Part shown: positions 1-13,432 of the stretch, one piece after another | How the letters are laid out: every line of letters begins with the position of its first letter | Position numbering within the stretch: the first letter of the stretch is position 1 | Assembly: GCA_032622095.1 (NCBI GenBank) | Contig: CP136063.1 | Location: 143,485,950-143,549,949 of the forward strand | Reading direction: 5' to 3' | DNA from: Siphonodentalium dalli | Lineage: Eukaryota; Mollusca; Scaphopoda; Gadilida; Siphonodentaliidae | DNA: 64,000 nucleotides | Position numbers and translations under genes: made by a program | The notes under the pieces: model-generated | Database searches by the model: none | Seen by the model: the letters and a program-made list of their open reading frames with translations, nothing else | Told to the model about the DNA's origin: nothing

Positions 1-1598
1 AGATAGCCGGAAGTTCATGAGATGGCGAGGCTGACGGAAACCCATGACTAAAATCCAAACCAACCTATTGACAACATCGTGTATTTCTATTGCTGTATTA
101 TTAAAAGGTTTTATTTCACACTTGCACTTCGTGTATAATTATTCACAATGCTGCACTGTACCCCAGCATTATAACACCTATACATTCAGTGTTTAAGACA
201 AAATACAGCACCAAACAAACACACAAAACCTAGGCTACTAACATGTGAATTTCACCATTATCAACCATTTAAAGCAACACGGTCTGCTTGTTTTTCAAAA
301 ATATTACATATTTATTTCTGTGTCAAAAATGGATTCGCCATTCATAAAAAACATGAGATATATTGTGCCGATTTATTTTATGTGGATGCTAACGAGATAT
401 CATGGTTTAAAATCGAGACGGGTGATCCTTCATTTCCAAGTGAAATTTGACAGCAAAATTAATAGTAATGTTAATTATATATGGTCATAATGTATCCAAC
501 CAAGTCAAAATTGATTGTTATGCAGCTTCAGAATATGACTTTTTAGTGAAAACTCACTGAGTCACGGACAATTTTCCTTTTTTCATTGTTTTTGTTCTCA
601 TCTGGTTGCTGCTATAGGGTATGTTTTGCGCCATTGATAGATCAGGCTTGATGTGTCGTTCGTATGATCTTTCCTGAAACTATAAAGTTGGCGCCAATCT
701 CGGGAGACATTGGCCGGATTCATCATTTCAGGTTTAAACCTCCTGGTTTAAACCTGGTTTAAACCTACATTGGCGGTCCAGCCAAACCGGGTCTAAGGGG
801 TCGTTTTTTGTTGTTCACTGGCCACCTGACTGACGACTGTATTCGGTTATATGAGCATGCAGTCAAACCACCCTGTTACAGAGCAGACCAAAAGGCATGG
901 TGATATAATACTTATTGACCCGCCATCAATTATTGCGAACAAATGCACGCACATGGGATTTATTCATTGAGAAACAAGTATCGCTCGTGAACCAACCCCA
1001 ATCTTATCTCATTCTGGGTCGAAATTAATCTGACAAAGGCATGGCTCTTGGCAAGAGTTTCGCGCGCTGTTCATCACTTTGTTTGTGCCAATGATGCTTA
1101 TTAGTTGAAATGACAAAGTTTGTCCGTCTGACTATTCGCAATTTTTCTCTCGGACCCCTCGACAGATTTCAACAAAATTTCTGTGTTAAATACCAAAATA
1201 TTGATATTATCAAATGGGGCCGCGGCTGAATAAAGACTCCGTCTAAGATGACAATGTGGGCTTCGGTGTCGCAGGCCCCTTTGTGAAGGGGCCACATCCC
1301 CTCCGACGCCAAATAAAGGCTATCAAAGGGAACCTATTTCAGCTAGTAGAACCATATTATATTTCATGTGATTCACAGCGTGTCCACGATTATGTTATCA
1401 ATAATTTTCAACAAAACAAACTATATAGACATAAGTAATATGCGAATGTCAATATTTTAGCTAACAAGGAAATTTAATCCAGTCAAATATAGTGTGGCAT
1501 GGCGACAAGATGGAAACTATTCTAAATATTCAACCGTTGGAACGTTCATGTCTCACACTGTGGCACAGCTTTAGTTGGAAATTTCACAACATATTTGG
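1..1598. other. gene-free flank
   Basis: No supportable gene was found here; open frames are short, low-complexity and without splice context. Two small structures stand out. Three copies of the palindrome GGTTTAAACC lie within 731-765. A 20-bp inverted repeat of the type GGCCCCTTT/AAGGGGCC lies near 1273-1292. Neither has an assignable function. Confidence 0.6.
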
Positions 1599-2011
1599 TG
1601 TACCATTCCCCAGGTTCTTTAACACTACGTCGGCAACTCTCAGACATAGACATTTATTATACACCTATTTACATGTTAACATCAGGCAGTCATGGAGAAT
1701 CACATATAAACATTATCTCCTCAACAATACGTTCAAAGCAAGAGTCAGGATCTAGAGTCTCGGCTGTAGCAAGTATATATGAGAATCTAGGAGCCAATGC
1801 CAAACCAGCTGTAGCCATCTGATTGGTACACGTAGTGGCCTGCCCAACAGGTTAAGATAATATATTCTTTATGGGACTACTAGCCCGTGATGAAATAGCC
1901 TGTACTATCTCATCCCGGGTCAGTTTCCCATGCATAGTATGGGCATCTAAGCCAGGACATTGACTCCCAAATTAACCGTACTTACGCCGTGTAATATTCG
2001 AAAGTGTTATA
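1599..2011 (-). repeat. 3' LTR of the non-autonomous element
   Basis: This is the downstream LTR in element orientation. It is collinear with 5823-6235. Its outer end (minus strand GGTACA) abuts CCAA, the complement of the TTGG target duplication. A purine-rich stretch on the minus strand, around 2015-2035, could be a weak polypurine tract. Confidence 0.85.
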
Positions 2012-2244
2012 TAACTCTTATCACCTTTTCCAAGATTTTTGTCCTAAGACAAAAAACTTGATGATTCCGTGATAGAGATCAAACTATCACATTTGGAATA
2101 TGGATAGCTCTGAAAAGAACACACAAGTTCCTAACACAGGAATGTCATACTCCGAAAGTTCGTTAATCGAGTGAAATCGTTGGTAAGAGGGAATTGTTCC
2201 GAAACAGATGAATTTCATAATCCTAGAATAAGCTTTTCCTTTTA

Positions 2245-2625
2245 TCTTTCCGTATAGTTGATCCTAATCCAGCGGAGGGGCAATAAGGGTGAGATCCCGC
2301 CTATTCGCGTGCATCCTGTCTTTCCGTAATAGTTGGTCCTGATCCAGCGGAGGGGTAATAAGGGTGAGATCCCGCCTATTCCCGTGCGTCCTCGCTATAT
2401 CCTAAATAAACGCATTTTTTTCGGTACGAAAGTTGGTTAAATTTCAACTTGACCTTGAATTCGGGCGTAATTTTGGTAAAGGATCAATATGGGTTAATAT
2501 GTCTAGGGGATGACTTCCCATCATAGCTTTTTCGCCTTGTTTCGATACGAAAGTCGATTAAATTTCAACTTGATCTTGAATTCGGGCATAAATTGGTTAA
2601 GGGTCAACATAGTACTGTCTAGTGT
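2245..2625. repeat. Internal tandem duplications near the 3' LTR
   Basis: Two successive direct duplications sit here. The first is a 74-75 bp unit at 2245-2318 and 2319-2393, containing AGCGGAGGGG and GATCCCGCCTATTC in both copies. The second is a 121-bp period unit starting at 2421 and 2542, sharing TACGAAAGT and AAATTTCAACTTGA. Both are non-coding and inside the LTR element. Confidence 0.75.
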
Positions 2626-4960
2626 ATAGTACTCCATATGTTGTGTAAGAACTGAAATGAATTAAGTCTGGTTAATGTCATCAGCGTGTAAAATCACGCT
2701 TATACGTGTAGAACACGTTTCACCCTTGAAATGATCATATAACCGACTAACATTTTAATTGGGCTTAAAGGCCCAATATATACCAGCATGTACAAATGCT
2801 CTATAAACTAAAATTTACAAATCCTTGGCATCGACGTCTCAAACCTCGTTGTTCGTATCAAATCACTATTCCAATTAACTGGAACGCCAAATTAAACATC
2901 TCTGTATAGACCAGCATTTACAAATGCTTTGTAACATAAATCACACATACACCAAGATTAAATGGACATTCTATTTACATGGCATCTAATATATATATAT
3001 ATATATATCTATTCCTTGTGAATTTTAACTACCATTTCACAACGGACATAAAATGTATAACCCTGAGACAATTTTCTTGGCTTATTTGTTCACATAACTA
3101 AATATATATGGGTCACTATTAAAATAAAATATCGTTCCCATTTCATTCCGGCATGTCCCTTTAAACTAAAATCAATCAGACAACGACCAAACTTATATAT
3201 TTTCATGACCTCAGACAACATTTAACTAATGCAATAGCTTTCTGTATAAGACTCTACCAACTTGACCTGTACCACGGATCACAGGTTCCTTTAAAACAAA
3301 TAAACATTTCGCCATACCATCTTCATTTACTGACCACATCTTAACTGCTAAATGAATGTACATATTTACCACTTAATTGAAACGACAGGACAAACATAGC
3401 AGGTTCTCAGTGGTGTAGGACATCAATCAATTTAGCATGCATCAATAACCATAAGATCAGGTATCGTCTCTCGTGCGGTCAATGAAAAATCTACCATTGT
3501 CCTGGTTGGAGAGTTTGTCCAGATTTTAATTGTTGATACCATGGGGCAATGTTTGATTTATATCGAAATATTCAACGGGCATCTGTGGTGTGTTTTGGCT
3601 AAACGAGTGTGTCAAAGCATGTATTCAGTTATTGCTTTTCATTGTCATCTGGGTTTCGATGTGGTATGCGCCTATGCGGCCAGTGACCTTGTGAATTTTC
3701 TATCTGGACTCAATGTTTCGTCTATGCTTATGTTCTGGAATATTACACTGTGTCAATGAATATGGTTCTCAAGGTATATTTATCCAATAATATCTTCAAT
3801 GAAATTAACAGGATTAATTTTGGATCCATTTAATTTCTTCTATGGAGCGTTTCTTAAAAGTAATTTTTTTTTTCTTTCTATTCTATTCCGGGTATGCTGT
3901 GTCATCAACAGACAGTTTAGACATACTGGTGGTATGTTAACCTGGTTATCACTTACAGCCATTCTTAGAAACCCGTAACAGATTTAATTATGGCACAATC
4001 AATTTTCTATCCATTCTTTTCTTGTGTGGTTACACCATGATTGATTATTCAGTTACATGCCTTACTTTCCGACTTGTCAACTCTGATCAAATTTGGTTTG
4101 TTCGAAACCTGAACACATTAAAACCATTATGATTACTTGTATAACGCATACCTACAATGACCATACCTGTACATCGATCTATAAATTTTTTTAAATCGAA
4201 ATTTTAACCTAATTCGGGCGTGTCGTAACACAAAATACCACCATCCATTCATGTAGAGATTCTTGCAAAACATTCGAACCATTTGGTTAACCTGAATATT
4301 CCTAAACAATAGTTTTGAATACTTCAAACTTCAAGTGTCTACATCTGGACTATAATTTATTTAATTTTAAGTTTCTCGATTAACTTCAACTAATTTCTTT
4401 CTAAAACATATATTTCTCTGGGCGCAACTAGTCTCTTTACAAACTGTCATAAATAATTAATGTTTTCCAGTAGATCATCCGAGCACAGTAAAACTAAACT
4501 TAATTCACCGACAGAACAATTTTAACAAAATTCCAATCATAATTGGTTCAAAACCAGAACTCACTAAAATCATTCTGATTAACTTGGAAACATCCTAAAA
4601 TCTGCAATAAATTTTGCATACCTACATAACCTGCATAATGGTGTAACAATTTAATACACGTTCAACCAGAATTTCCAAGAACATTTTTGTTCAGTGATTT
4701 ACATTATTCACAAATAATTTATTTAAATTTCAAACAAGTTTACCAAAAGCATGCTAATGATATATGTAATCGCATTCAACTTGCTCAGAACAACTACAAA
4801 AACCACAAGAGATCTATTTCAAAACCAAACCTTATGTGTCTTAACCAAAACTACATTTGTTTTTTGACAACCTCCTACCATATATACCATAATAGGTTTC
4901 AATAAGCACTGTCTAAATTACCTAACCATAACTTGTGCGAAATTTATTTATCTGGAATGT

Positions 4961-5490
4961 TTCAACTAACTCCAACTTGTTTGAAAACAAGCTGACAGAC
5001 AAACTAACTGTGTATTCACTACATCTGTATATATATGCATCATTTAATAATTCACTGGGATCTCTTCTCGTGTAGATTGTAGCATCAAACTTATCCAATT
5101 TATAGGAAACCATATAGCGACAGACACAATTTTTATTCCAGTGATATTTCTTCTACCCGATAACATTTTTAAATTTTAATAATTACGGCCAATTTACACA
5201 AAATTTAGACCAAATATCATTTATTTCAAATTTTCAACTAAACCCAACTTGTTTGAAAACAAGCAGCAAGCCAATTAACTGTGTATTCACTACCTCTGTA
5301 TATATAATTTATGCATCATTTAATAATTCACTGGGATCTCTTTTCGTGTAGATTGTAGCATCAATCTTATCCAATTTATAGGAAACCATATAGCGATAGA
5401 CACAATTTTTATTCCAGTGATTATTTCTTCTAGCTGATAACATTTTTCAATTTTAATAATTACGGCCAATTTACACAAATATTTAGACCA
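4961..5490. repeat. Internal ~270-bp tandem duplication near the 5' LTR
   Basis: Copies at 4961-5216 and 5233-5490 share long blocks, for example CAACTTGTTTGAAAACAAGC and ATTCACTGGGATCTCTT, at roughly 90% identity. The repeat belongs to the LTR element's non-coding interior. A pyrimidine-rich tract follows at 5707-5750. Confidence 0.75.
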
Positions 5491-5798
5491 GCGTACATGT
5501 AACTAATAATACCTCGAAAAACAAAACCAATCTTTATTTCAAATCGACGCAACGATTTTTTGAAATAACAACTCGACATAGAAAACACTGAAACAACAGT
5601 AATTTTCAAGCATACCTAATATGGAAAAATTGACACAACAATTTTAAGCCAAAGATAAATCTACCTATGAAGAGTTGTGAACCAGCCAATAATGCAAATT
5701 GACCAATACCTTTTTTCTCTTCCTTCCTTCCTTCTTTCCTTCTCTCCTTCCCCGTGACTGCCTGCACGTCCATGTCCCAGAATTCCAAGAAGCGTCCT

Positions 5799-5815
5799 GC
5801 TTAATCGGCACCAAC
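5799..5815 (-). promoter_or_regulatory. Putative tRNA primer-binding site
   Basis: On the minus strand this reads TTGGTGCCGATTAAGCA, seven bases downstream of the 5' LTR end. The TGG start complements the CCA tail of a tRNA, as expected of a primer-binding site. The gap to the LTR is longer than usual, so the call is moderate and the tRNA species is not assigned. Confidence 0.5.
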
Positions 5816-5822
5816 TAGGAGA

Positions 5823-6235
5823 TGTACCACTCCCCAGGATCTTTAACACTAAGTCGGCAACTCTCAGACATAGACATTTATTATACACGTATTTACATGT
5901 TAACATCAGGCAGTCACGGAGAATCACATATAAACATTATCTCCTCAACAATACGTTCGAAGCAAAAGTCAGGATCTAGAGTCTCGGCTGTAACAAGTAT
6001 ATATGAGAATCTAGGAGCCAACGCCTAACCAGCTATAGCCATCTGATTGGTACACGTAGTGGCCTGCCCAACAGGTTAAGATAATATATTCTTTATGGGA
6101 CTACTAGCCCGTGACGAAATAGCTTGTACTATCTCATCCCGGGTCAGTTTCCCGCGCATATTATGGACATCTAAGCCAGGACATTGACTCCCAAATTAAC
6201 CTTACTTACGCCGTGTAACATTCGAAAGTGTTACA
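5823..6235 (-). repeat. 5' LTR of the non-autonomous element
   Basis: This is the upstream LTR in the element's own orientation. On the minus strand it begins TGTAACACTTTCG and ends GGTACA. An AATAAA-like signal lies near its 3' side (minus strand TATAATAAATG), compatible with polyadenylation. It matches 1599-2011 along its whole length with roughly 20 substitutions and no large indel. Confidence 0.87.
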
Positions 6236-7283
6236 TTGGGTTGTAAATTTCCAAAGAGTAATTACATGTATACTATGAAGTTTTTCGTTTTCATACACAA
6301 TATTCCAAAATTATGAGGCGTGTCTGGATAGAAATTTACAACATTCTGAAAACAAAGTTAGTGTGCAAATAGAAATGCGCAACCTTGTGAGTGGTGTGTG
6401 GTTCAATTGTAGAGATTGACGCCCAATGGAGACCATCTAGTCAAGAGTGGACCAAGATGTCAATAAAGTTGGCGCCTTATCAGACAATTTGCTTATAAGT
6501 ACACACCAGAAGCGCCATCTGAACTGTTGGAAGTGGGCTACCAGGTGGTCACCGTTTTCGGGGGTTGGTGTGCCAAACTTATAATTAACAACCTCTACAA
6601 TAGGATCGAAAGTCTCATGTCCGGAAAAAAAGGTCATTTGCACCTGCGCCCATATGGTGTGATTTTCCAACTGATGACAATTTCAGACACATATTGACAA
6701 GAAGTGGTCTAAAAAGCGCAACAGTAAAAATAACAGAAGTTGGAAACTATCAAATAAATTCCAATCTATTTTGGTCAGATATTTTCAACTGATATTGTGT
6801 CGGGCATTCAAATAAAAACATTTTTTTGTTTTTTTTAAATATTTGTATTGAATAACAATTGAACATACGTACATAGCGAATACAAGTTACATCTAAATAA
6901 TGCATTAATAATCAGACACACTCCTATCGCTCTGTCTTGTGCTCTCTACAGACATACCAGCTTCCATACGTGACTTAAATACAATCCCGACTGAGGCCAC
7001 GTTCACGAACCGGCGAACCTTGCCTGGGAAATACGCAGCATTTGACTTACATGTCAATGATTTGCTAAATATGGAGTATAAACTACGAGTATGATTTTCA
7101 GTCATTGCCGTCTACTATATATTGGACAATTTCGAAGCCTGGAAATATATATGTGTTCATGGAATTTAGAGATTTTAGGCATACATTGCCATACAATGTA
7201 AAATAATTTTAAGGGTCAACCGTGTAATCGGTATTTGTGTTTAGTATCTAAAATCATATGTTCTAATGCTAAAATAATATACA
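6236..7283. other. Gene-free spacer
   Basis: Minus-strand frames of 77 residues (6437-6670) and 66 residues (6905-7105) lie here. Neither has a recognisable domain, a repeat counterpart or a convincing splice context. I see nothing else of note. Confidence 0.5.
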
Positions 7284-7287
7284 TTAA

Positions 7288-8789
7288 CCCTTTGAAGCCG
7301 ACTGGCCGCAAAAGCGGCCAGCAGCATTCAGTGACATCATAAACCTATGTAGCATGTGTATACATGTTATAACCATTGGTATAACCATTGGAACTTCAGC
7401 ACTGCCATGGGTGCATGTGTATCAGTTTGTTGCCGACTAGTTGGGTAGAAAACATGCGCATGCGCACAGTGCAGAATTCAACAAACGTACATTATTTGAA
7501 GCGATTCGGGTAAAGCTCTACATTGTTGCGCGGTTCGCAGGATTGTAGAAAGACACCATTTCGATCACTCTTTTTGGTTTAAATTAGTATTGCATACATA
7601 ATCAGTGTTCTGTCATATTTGAGGAAGGCTCACGCAGTTTCCTATTTGAGTCGATTTGTTTCGCGCATGCGCATAGGATAAAATGATAAATGTATGGATT
7701 TTTGTGAAATGATACAATCACATAAAGGACCTCCAGCATAGTACATAAATTTGCATTATAACGTTTTGACATTGCACCAGAGTAGTACTGTGGAAATGGG
7801 TTGCATGGTCACAATACCATCTAGTCCGATCTACTTGCGCGTGCACATTACAAACACGTGGTCAAATCGTGCATTACTGAGCAATTATGTAAAGTTTAAG
7901 ACTCGTGGCACCATTTCAACATGACCATCACCGTGTCCTATAGGCGATGTCTAAAACGGAACGTAATGCCATTGAATGCACAGGGAAGTTGTGTCATTCG
8001 ATCAATTGGGCTATATGCTTAGCAACCATTGATACCGTTAAATACAAACTACATGTAGGTTCAATCTTCTGACCTGATGTATCTCCAGTTTCACAATAGG
8101 GTATTGACTGCATTGAAAATGCCGTTTCTTAGCGCTGAATTATATGACGCTATAAGCTATAATTGCATTGTACTTTCAGTTCCTGGTAGTTGCTTAGAAA
8201 CCGTTACCAGGGAGTGATCGTGTGGCAAAGTATATCGTTCTAATAAAAATACACAGTGGCCCATGGGAACATATCTGTAAAATTTCAGACCTGTAGCACC
8301 ATTTGAACATAACCATCAGCATGTGCATGCCAAAAATGTCTAAATTGGGGCATAATACAATTGGATTCACAGGGCAATGGTGTCATTCGATCATTTGGGG
8401 TATTTGCTTAGCAACCGTTGCTACCCTTAAATACAAGTTAGGATCAGACTTCTGGCCAGATATATCTCAAATTTCACAATAGGGTGTTGACTGCATCAAA
8501 AACGCCATTGCCTTGGGCTGAATTACGACCGTAAAAGCTATAATTGTATATTACTTTCAATATCGGGTAGATGCCTAGCAACCGTTACCAGGGAGTGACC
8601 ACGTGACAATGTAACCAGATCGTAAAATAATCAGTGGTCAATGGGAAAATACATCTAAAGTTTCAGAAATGTGACACCACTTGAACATAAACAACACCAT
8701 ACATCTAAACACTGGCCACAATATAAAAAATACCACTGGGAGCCCAGGGTCAGGGTGTCGATCGTTGTGGGGAGCAAGGGTTCAAAGGG
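7288..8789. mobile_element. piggyBac-like non-autonomous DNA transposon
   Basis: The ends are CCCTTTGAA (7288-7296) and TTCAAAGGG (8781-8789), a 9-bp perfect inverted repeat. TTAA lies directly outside each end (7284-7287 and 8790-8793). TTAA targets with CCC-starting termini are the hallmark of piggyBac-type elements. The 1502-bp interior has no transposase and consists largely of a 389-bp tandem repeat. Movement would need a transposase from elsewhere. Confidence 0.8.
7880..8770. repeat. 389-bp tandem repeat inside the piggyBac-like element
   Basis: The block GTGTCATTCGATCA recurs at 7991 and 8380, and the block around TTAGCAACC, TTTCACAATAGGGT and GTTACCAGGGAGTGA recurs in the same order. 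A third, partial copy starts near 8650. The copies are about 80-85% alike, so the repeat is old relative to the insertion boundaries. Confidence 0.75.
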
Positions 8790-8793
8790 TTAA

Positions 8794-9123
8794 GAACCCA
8801 AGATCTATCATTCATATGTGCAGAAATTAGCTTTAATTTGACAAATCGTGTGGATATATGGCGTGCAATTTGTCGAGGTGTGTGAACGTAGCCTTAGTCC
8901 CGTGGGTGAAGGTCGGCTGTTATCGGTGGTGAACAAGTTGATATATTTTCTTTAACAGAGTATAGGAACATGTGATGTGGGTATATATATACACAATGAA
9001 AGTAATAATTAGTTATGTGCTCTGGTCGACATTTCTGTATTCATTCGTGGCAACTAAGGACGGCTATGAATAGTACGAGAAATATAATAGTAGTAATAAT
9101 AACATTGATGGTAATAGGAGTAA
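8794..9123. other. Gene-free spacer, LINE 3' flank
   Basis: No gene. A TAA/GTAATA-rich tract near 9086-9125 lies at the 3' side of the minus-strand LINE that follows and may be its tail. Confidence 0.5.
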
Positions 9124-10445
9124 TTATTGTGAATTTTCTTTCACAGTAAATTTGAACAAGAACCAGTCTTTTTCGAACTGTTCCAATTTAAATTCACGGC
9201 ATACATTATATTTTTCATATTTATATCGAAAGCGTAAATCTCCTAGAAATGACGAAATTGTTAATTTTTCTGGTGTGAATTTTGTTCTATAGATATATTG
9301 TTTTACTACGAGCCAGAATAAATTAGTGGTATAGCTGTCATTTAAACAACGGAACCCAATTATCATTGTTCTCTTAGTCAAGTTAGTCGCATGCTTTCAT
9401 TCTTGTCTTTGCAACGCACGCATGTGTCATCTTGTCGAATTTGGCTAATTTCAAGAAGCTATTAGTTGATATAATTCTAGAGTTTATTCTATACTGAAGC
9501 CAATGAAGCTTTGTGTCAGGCGTCGTGGAAAAGGGTAGTTTATTGTATATATTCCAGTCAATTTCGTCATCGCCTATTTCTATTTGCCATTTTGGCTGGG
9601 AAGTGAGTACATGGCAATCATGGTTCAATATATCATAGAAATCGCGTTCTTTGCGGGGATTTCTGAGTAGGGTCACGAAATTATCTGGGAGGGTGGGCAT
9701 CGGGCTTCGGACAATGGGTTTTGAGATTTTGGTTCAGTAAGAGATAAGCTGTTGTCGGATGCTATTTAAGATAATGAAGTTTGTACGTATTTTGTAACTT
9801 GAGTATATCGTTTCAGTCGTATGGAAATTGCCGCATTCTTGTAACAGATTTTGTACAAAATATATTCCCTCCTTGCACCATGCAACACAATTGATAGGGC
9901 TTCCATTCATTTTTATATTGGCGTTGTTCCAGAGAGAGCATGCAGATATGTTTACATTTCTAATATTTTTTTCTAGGAAATTTGCCCATGCTATAAGTAC
10001 GTCGCGCCAGAAGTGATTTTTAACCCTTTTCGCTTTACTGTAGAAATATGAACGATGATAGGTGAGGAAAAAAGGGTCTTTGAGAATATGGAGTTCTGTC
10101 AACGGGGTCCATTTAGAGGTTTTGTTCACTAAACGCCTGATCCATGTTATTTTCATGGAAGTGATGAAGTTTTTAATATCTACCTTCTTGAGGCCAACTT
10201 GTTTATAGTCTTGGCATAACAGTTTTCTCTTGACTCGGTCACGCTTGCTGCCCACACAAAGTTAAAAAACAATGATTCTACTTTCTGTACAAATTGTGGC
10301 TCTGAGTTGGGGAGCGATATAAGTAGGTGAGTAAGTTTGGGGAGTATGAGAGATTTAATCACCGTTATTTTACCTAGCGGGGTTAAATGCAATTTTGACC
10401 AAAGTTGAAAGATGTCGTTCCAAACGAGATCTAACCATCCCTAAT
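9124..10445 (-). pseudogene. Tx1/L1-like LINE, 5'-truncated ORF2 C-terminal remnant
   Basis: Four minus-strand frames read in order (10392-10180, 10255-9734, 9700-9383, 9381-9124) and together resemble the region after the reverse-transcriptase domain of Tx1/L1-type ORF2. Recognisable stretches are PLGKITVIKSLILPKLTHLL, then KRDRVKRKLLCQDYKQVGLK followed by KNFITSMKITWIRRLV, then DTKLHWLQYRINSRI, and a C-terminal block ending FEKDWFLFKF. The catalytic RT core is absent and the frames are joined only by shifts, so this is a dead, 5'-truncated copy. A second partial copy lies at 10625-13690. The assignment rests on remembered family patterns. Confidence 0.75.
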
Positions 10446-10730
10446 AACAGGATCAATTGGGGATGGAGAGCAATTCACTTAACCAGAAACATAGTTTATC
10501 TGAGTAATATACTAAAGGGAGTGGGCACAATATTTTTTCAACTCATGAAATCCCTCTCCAGATACAATTAAATGTAACTCACATTTAATCAAGATGACGG
10601 TATAAACGAATTTACATGTTGCTTGTCTAATTTCAGGAAGCTATTAGTTGATATAATTCTAGAGTTTATTCTATACTGAAGCCATTGAAGCTTTGTGTCA
10701 TGCGTTGTGGAAAAGGGTAGTTTATTGTAT

Positions 10731-13432
10731 ACTAGCAGGGTTACCCGGCGTTGCCCAGGTTAATGTATGCTGTGGATATTTGTTGGGAATAGAGAATGCT
10801 CTTTCTTAAAGTGTTATACGTTTTCTCATAAATTGTATATTCAAATAGCATCACAAAATATGGTTATTACAGTCATGGAATATAAGTAGTGGCTCACCTT
10901 GCCAATTGTCATTGTGTTTATCGCGATTAGTCCGTTCCACCAATAATGAAGTATTTATTTATTTACAACTGCGTATACATTAGACGTTATAATATGATAC
11001 ATGAACATCATAAACACATTAGTTCCATAAAAGATGATAATTTGGTTTTACATATTGAGATGTATCAATCAATCTAGTGGGTTGGACTAAGATCTCGAGG
11101 ACACCTGGCTATCATATCTCCATGAAGATACAGATGTTTCAAAGAAATTTCCAGGTGCTATATATTGACTAAATATTCTTAGTTTAAACGAAATGTTGCT
11201 GCGCACATATATCAGCTACATGTGCCAGACACAGAGTGATATTTTGAGTTGTTTATGTCAGTAGATGAGTCTGTTCTAAAACCCTTGTCAGATGTCAGTA
11301 TTGGTAGAATCCTGAAAAGTCTTGTGTTACTAACTGCATTTTCTTGTATATCAGAAGTAACTATATTTGACTGCATGAACACTGTTACCACTATTTTTGA
11401 ACAGTCCTCCATATCTCTTGACAAATTGTAACTTTTTGTGGAAACTGTATTGAATGGAACAGACTCAATTTTGTTATTATATATATGCAATCCTCTGACG
11501 GTTCGAGGTCTCTCAGTTTGCACGAATATATGTATCTCTTCAATAGAATGATAAATATACGTTTAATGCTTCTTCTAGTTATCTCTTTTTGCTAGCTCAT
11601 TGTGTGAATGCCTTGATGGCCATTCGCATATTAATATGACTGTTAAGACGATATAATTGTTCAAGTGACTTATGTGGGTCACCATATGTCGGGATTGTGA
11701 AATGTGAACGCCCAACTACTTAAAATGATATGGAGATGGCCTGGTGACTGTATATAACTTATACGTGGATATCGGCGAATAGCAATCTTATCAATGATAG
11801 TGCATATCCGCTCGCCATCCGTGACGCAAACGACACCAAATGTAATTTAACGCCATATTGCGAAGGTGATTATGTATTCGTTTGGTGGAAATCAGCGACA
11901 AAACTATTTCACCATATTTTTTAAAATCCCCTCCCACCAACAGCGTAATTTTAGAAAATTTTAACCCGCACCATCTTAGAACGCCTTGGTGCCATCTCGA
12001 TTGTACCGCGTGAAGTTATATATAGAACGCACACAGACAGCCAAAAGGACAGACAGCACGATTTTATTTCTTGTATCATTTGAGAAGAACGTGTCTGAAT
12101 TTTATGGTAATTGGTACTAAAAATAGTTTGTATCAGTTTTGGTGACCCTCCCGTCCCTATTTCGGACTCAATCTACGCACACTAAGACTCATTAGCGATT
12201 AGAGATGCATATATATGAAATTGGTGAAAATTGGCGAGTATACAAATTCGTATCAAATTTAAGGTCCCCATATCTCTCACCCATAGGGCACCAATTTGGT
12301 GTATCTAAATCACACGATAAGATTCCTCGTATCACGGAGAAGAATATATATCAATCTGGTGGAAATCGGCACTAAACATATAAATATAATGTGCTCTCAT
12401 CTCTATATACCTCTGACTCGAATGGTCCAACTTGTGACATCCTTAAACCACACGATTACACTCCTCATATCATGGAGATGATTGTTTATAAGTTTAGTGA
12501 TAATCGGCAACTAAACAATTTTTTTTTATAAAATTTGGTGCCAATCCATCCCCTCTCCATCTCTCACCCAAACAGCACCACTATGGCGTCTTTAAATCAC
12601 GATTAGATTCATCGTATCATGGATAAGAAGGATAAGAACGTGTATCAATTTGGTGGAAATTGGAGCTAAAAATATTTTTGCATCAATTTTGGTGCCCCTG
12701 TCCCTTTCAATGCAACCCTGAATCGATTGAGGCCACATTTGACAGATAAAAGCCACACCATTAGACTCCTTATACCATGGGGATGATTTTGTATAAGTGT
12801 GGTGGCAATCGGCGACTTATTATCAAATTTAGTGCCCACCCCTCCCAAAATCCCATCCAAAAACAACAATTTGGCGTTGTTAAATCGCACAATTAGATTC
12901 ATTGTATCACGAAGAAGAATATATATCAATTTGGTGGAAATCGGCGCTAAAATTAGTTTTATCAATTTTGGTGCCCCTCTCGCCTTCCCTTCATCCCTGA
13001 CTCAAATGACGCCACTTTTGACATATTTAAACCACACCGTTGGATTCTTCATATCATGGGGATGATTATATGTAAGTTTCGTGGCAATCGGCGACAGAAC
13101 AAAAATCTGCACACCCCCTTCCGGGCACCCCTGACGCGAACGGCGCGACTTTTGCCATATTTAAATCACGCCATTAGATTCCTCATATTATGGGAATGAT
13201 TATATATAAGTTTGGTGGCAATCGGCGACAAATATTTGTTCTGCCCCTCCCCCTTTTCTGCCCCTGACAACAACGGCGTCACTTTAGAAATTTCTAACCA
13301 CGACCATTATCTTTCTCGTAAAAAGCTACCCCTATTAGACCCCTTTGGCACCATCTAGATGGTCCCCTGTGAATTTCTATAGAACACAGACAGACAGACA
13401 GACAGACAGACATTCGCAAATATAGATATAGA
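10731..13432 (+). mobile_element. ACTAGC...ACAG-tailed repeat element, 2.7 kb
   Basis: It starts ACTAGCAGGGTTACCCGGCG and ends with an (ACAG) microsatellite (13386-13410) followed by ATATAGATATAGATAT. The same 5' signature (ACTAGC, then CCCG-CGTTG-CCCGGG) and ACAG tail recur at 59675-60733, and a 5' variant recurs at 18557. No protein-coding frame is recognised; the right half is a repeat array. The insertion is proven by the empty-site copy at 9446-9797. I cannot place the family in a named superfamily. Confidence 0.75.
12300..13260 (+). repeat. ~135-152 bp degenerate tandem array
   Basis: About seven units begin near 12316, 12450, 12602, 12756, 12895, 13037 and 13180. Each carries a variant of AAATCACACGATTAGATTCCTC, ATATCATGGGGATGATT and GGTGGCAATCGGCGACAAA. 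The units are diverged and non-coding, and form the 3' half of the ACTAGC/ACAG element. Confidence 0.7.

Larger units (their letters stand above)
1599..6235 (-). mobile_element. Non-autonomous LTR retrotransposon (LARD-like), complete
   Basis: Two 413-bp direct repeats (1599-2011 and 5823-6235) start TG and end CA when read on the minus strand (the left copy has decayed to TA at one end), and are about 95% identical by eye. They bound 3.8 kb. The bases just outside, 1595-1598 and 6236-6239, are both TTGG, a 4-bp target-site duplication. A primer-binding-site-like sequence follows the 5' LTR. The interior has no frame resembling gag, protease, RT or integrase and is AT-rich with several internal tandem duplications. 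It therefore fits a large retrotransposon derivative mobilised in trans. The LTR divergence points to a moderately old insertion. The superfamily cannot be assigned without coding sequence. Confidence 0.87.
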
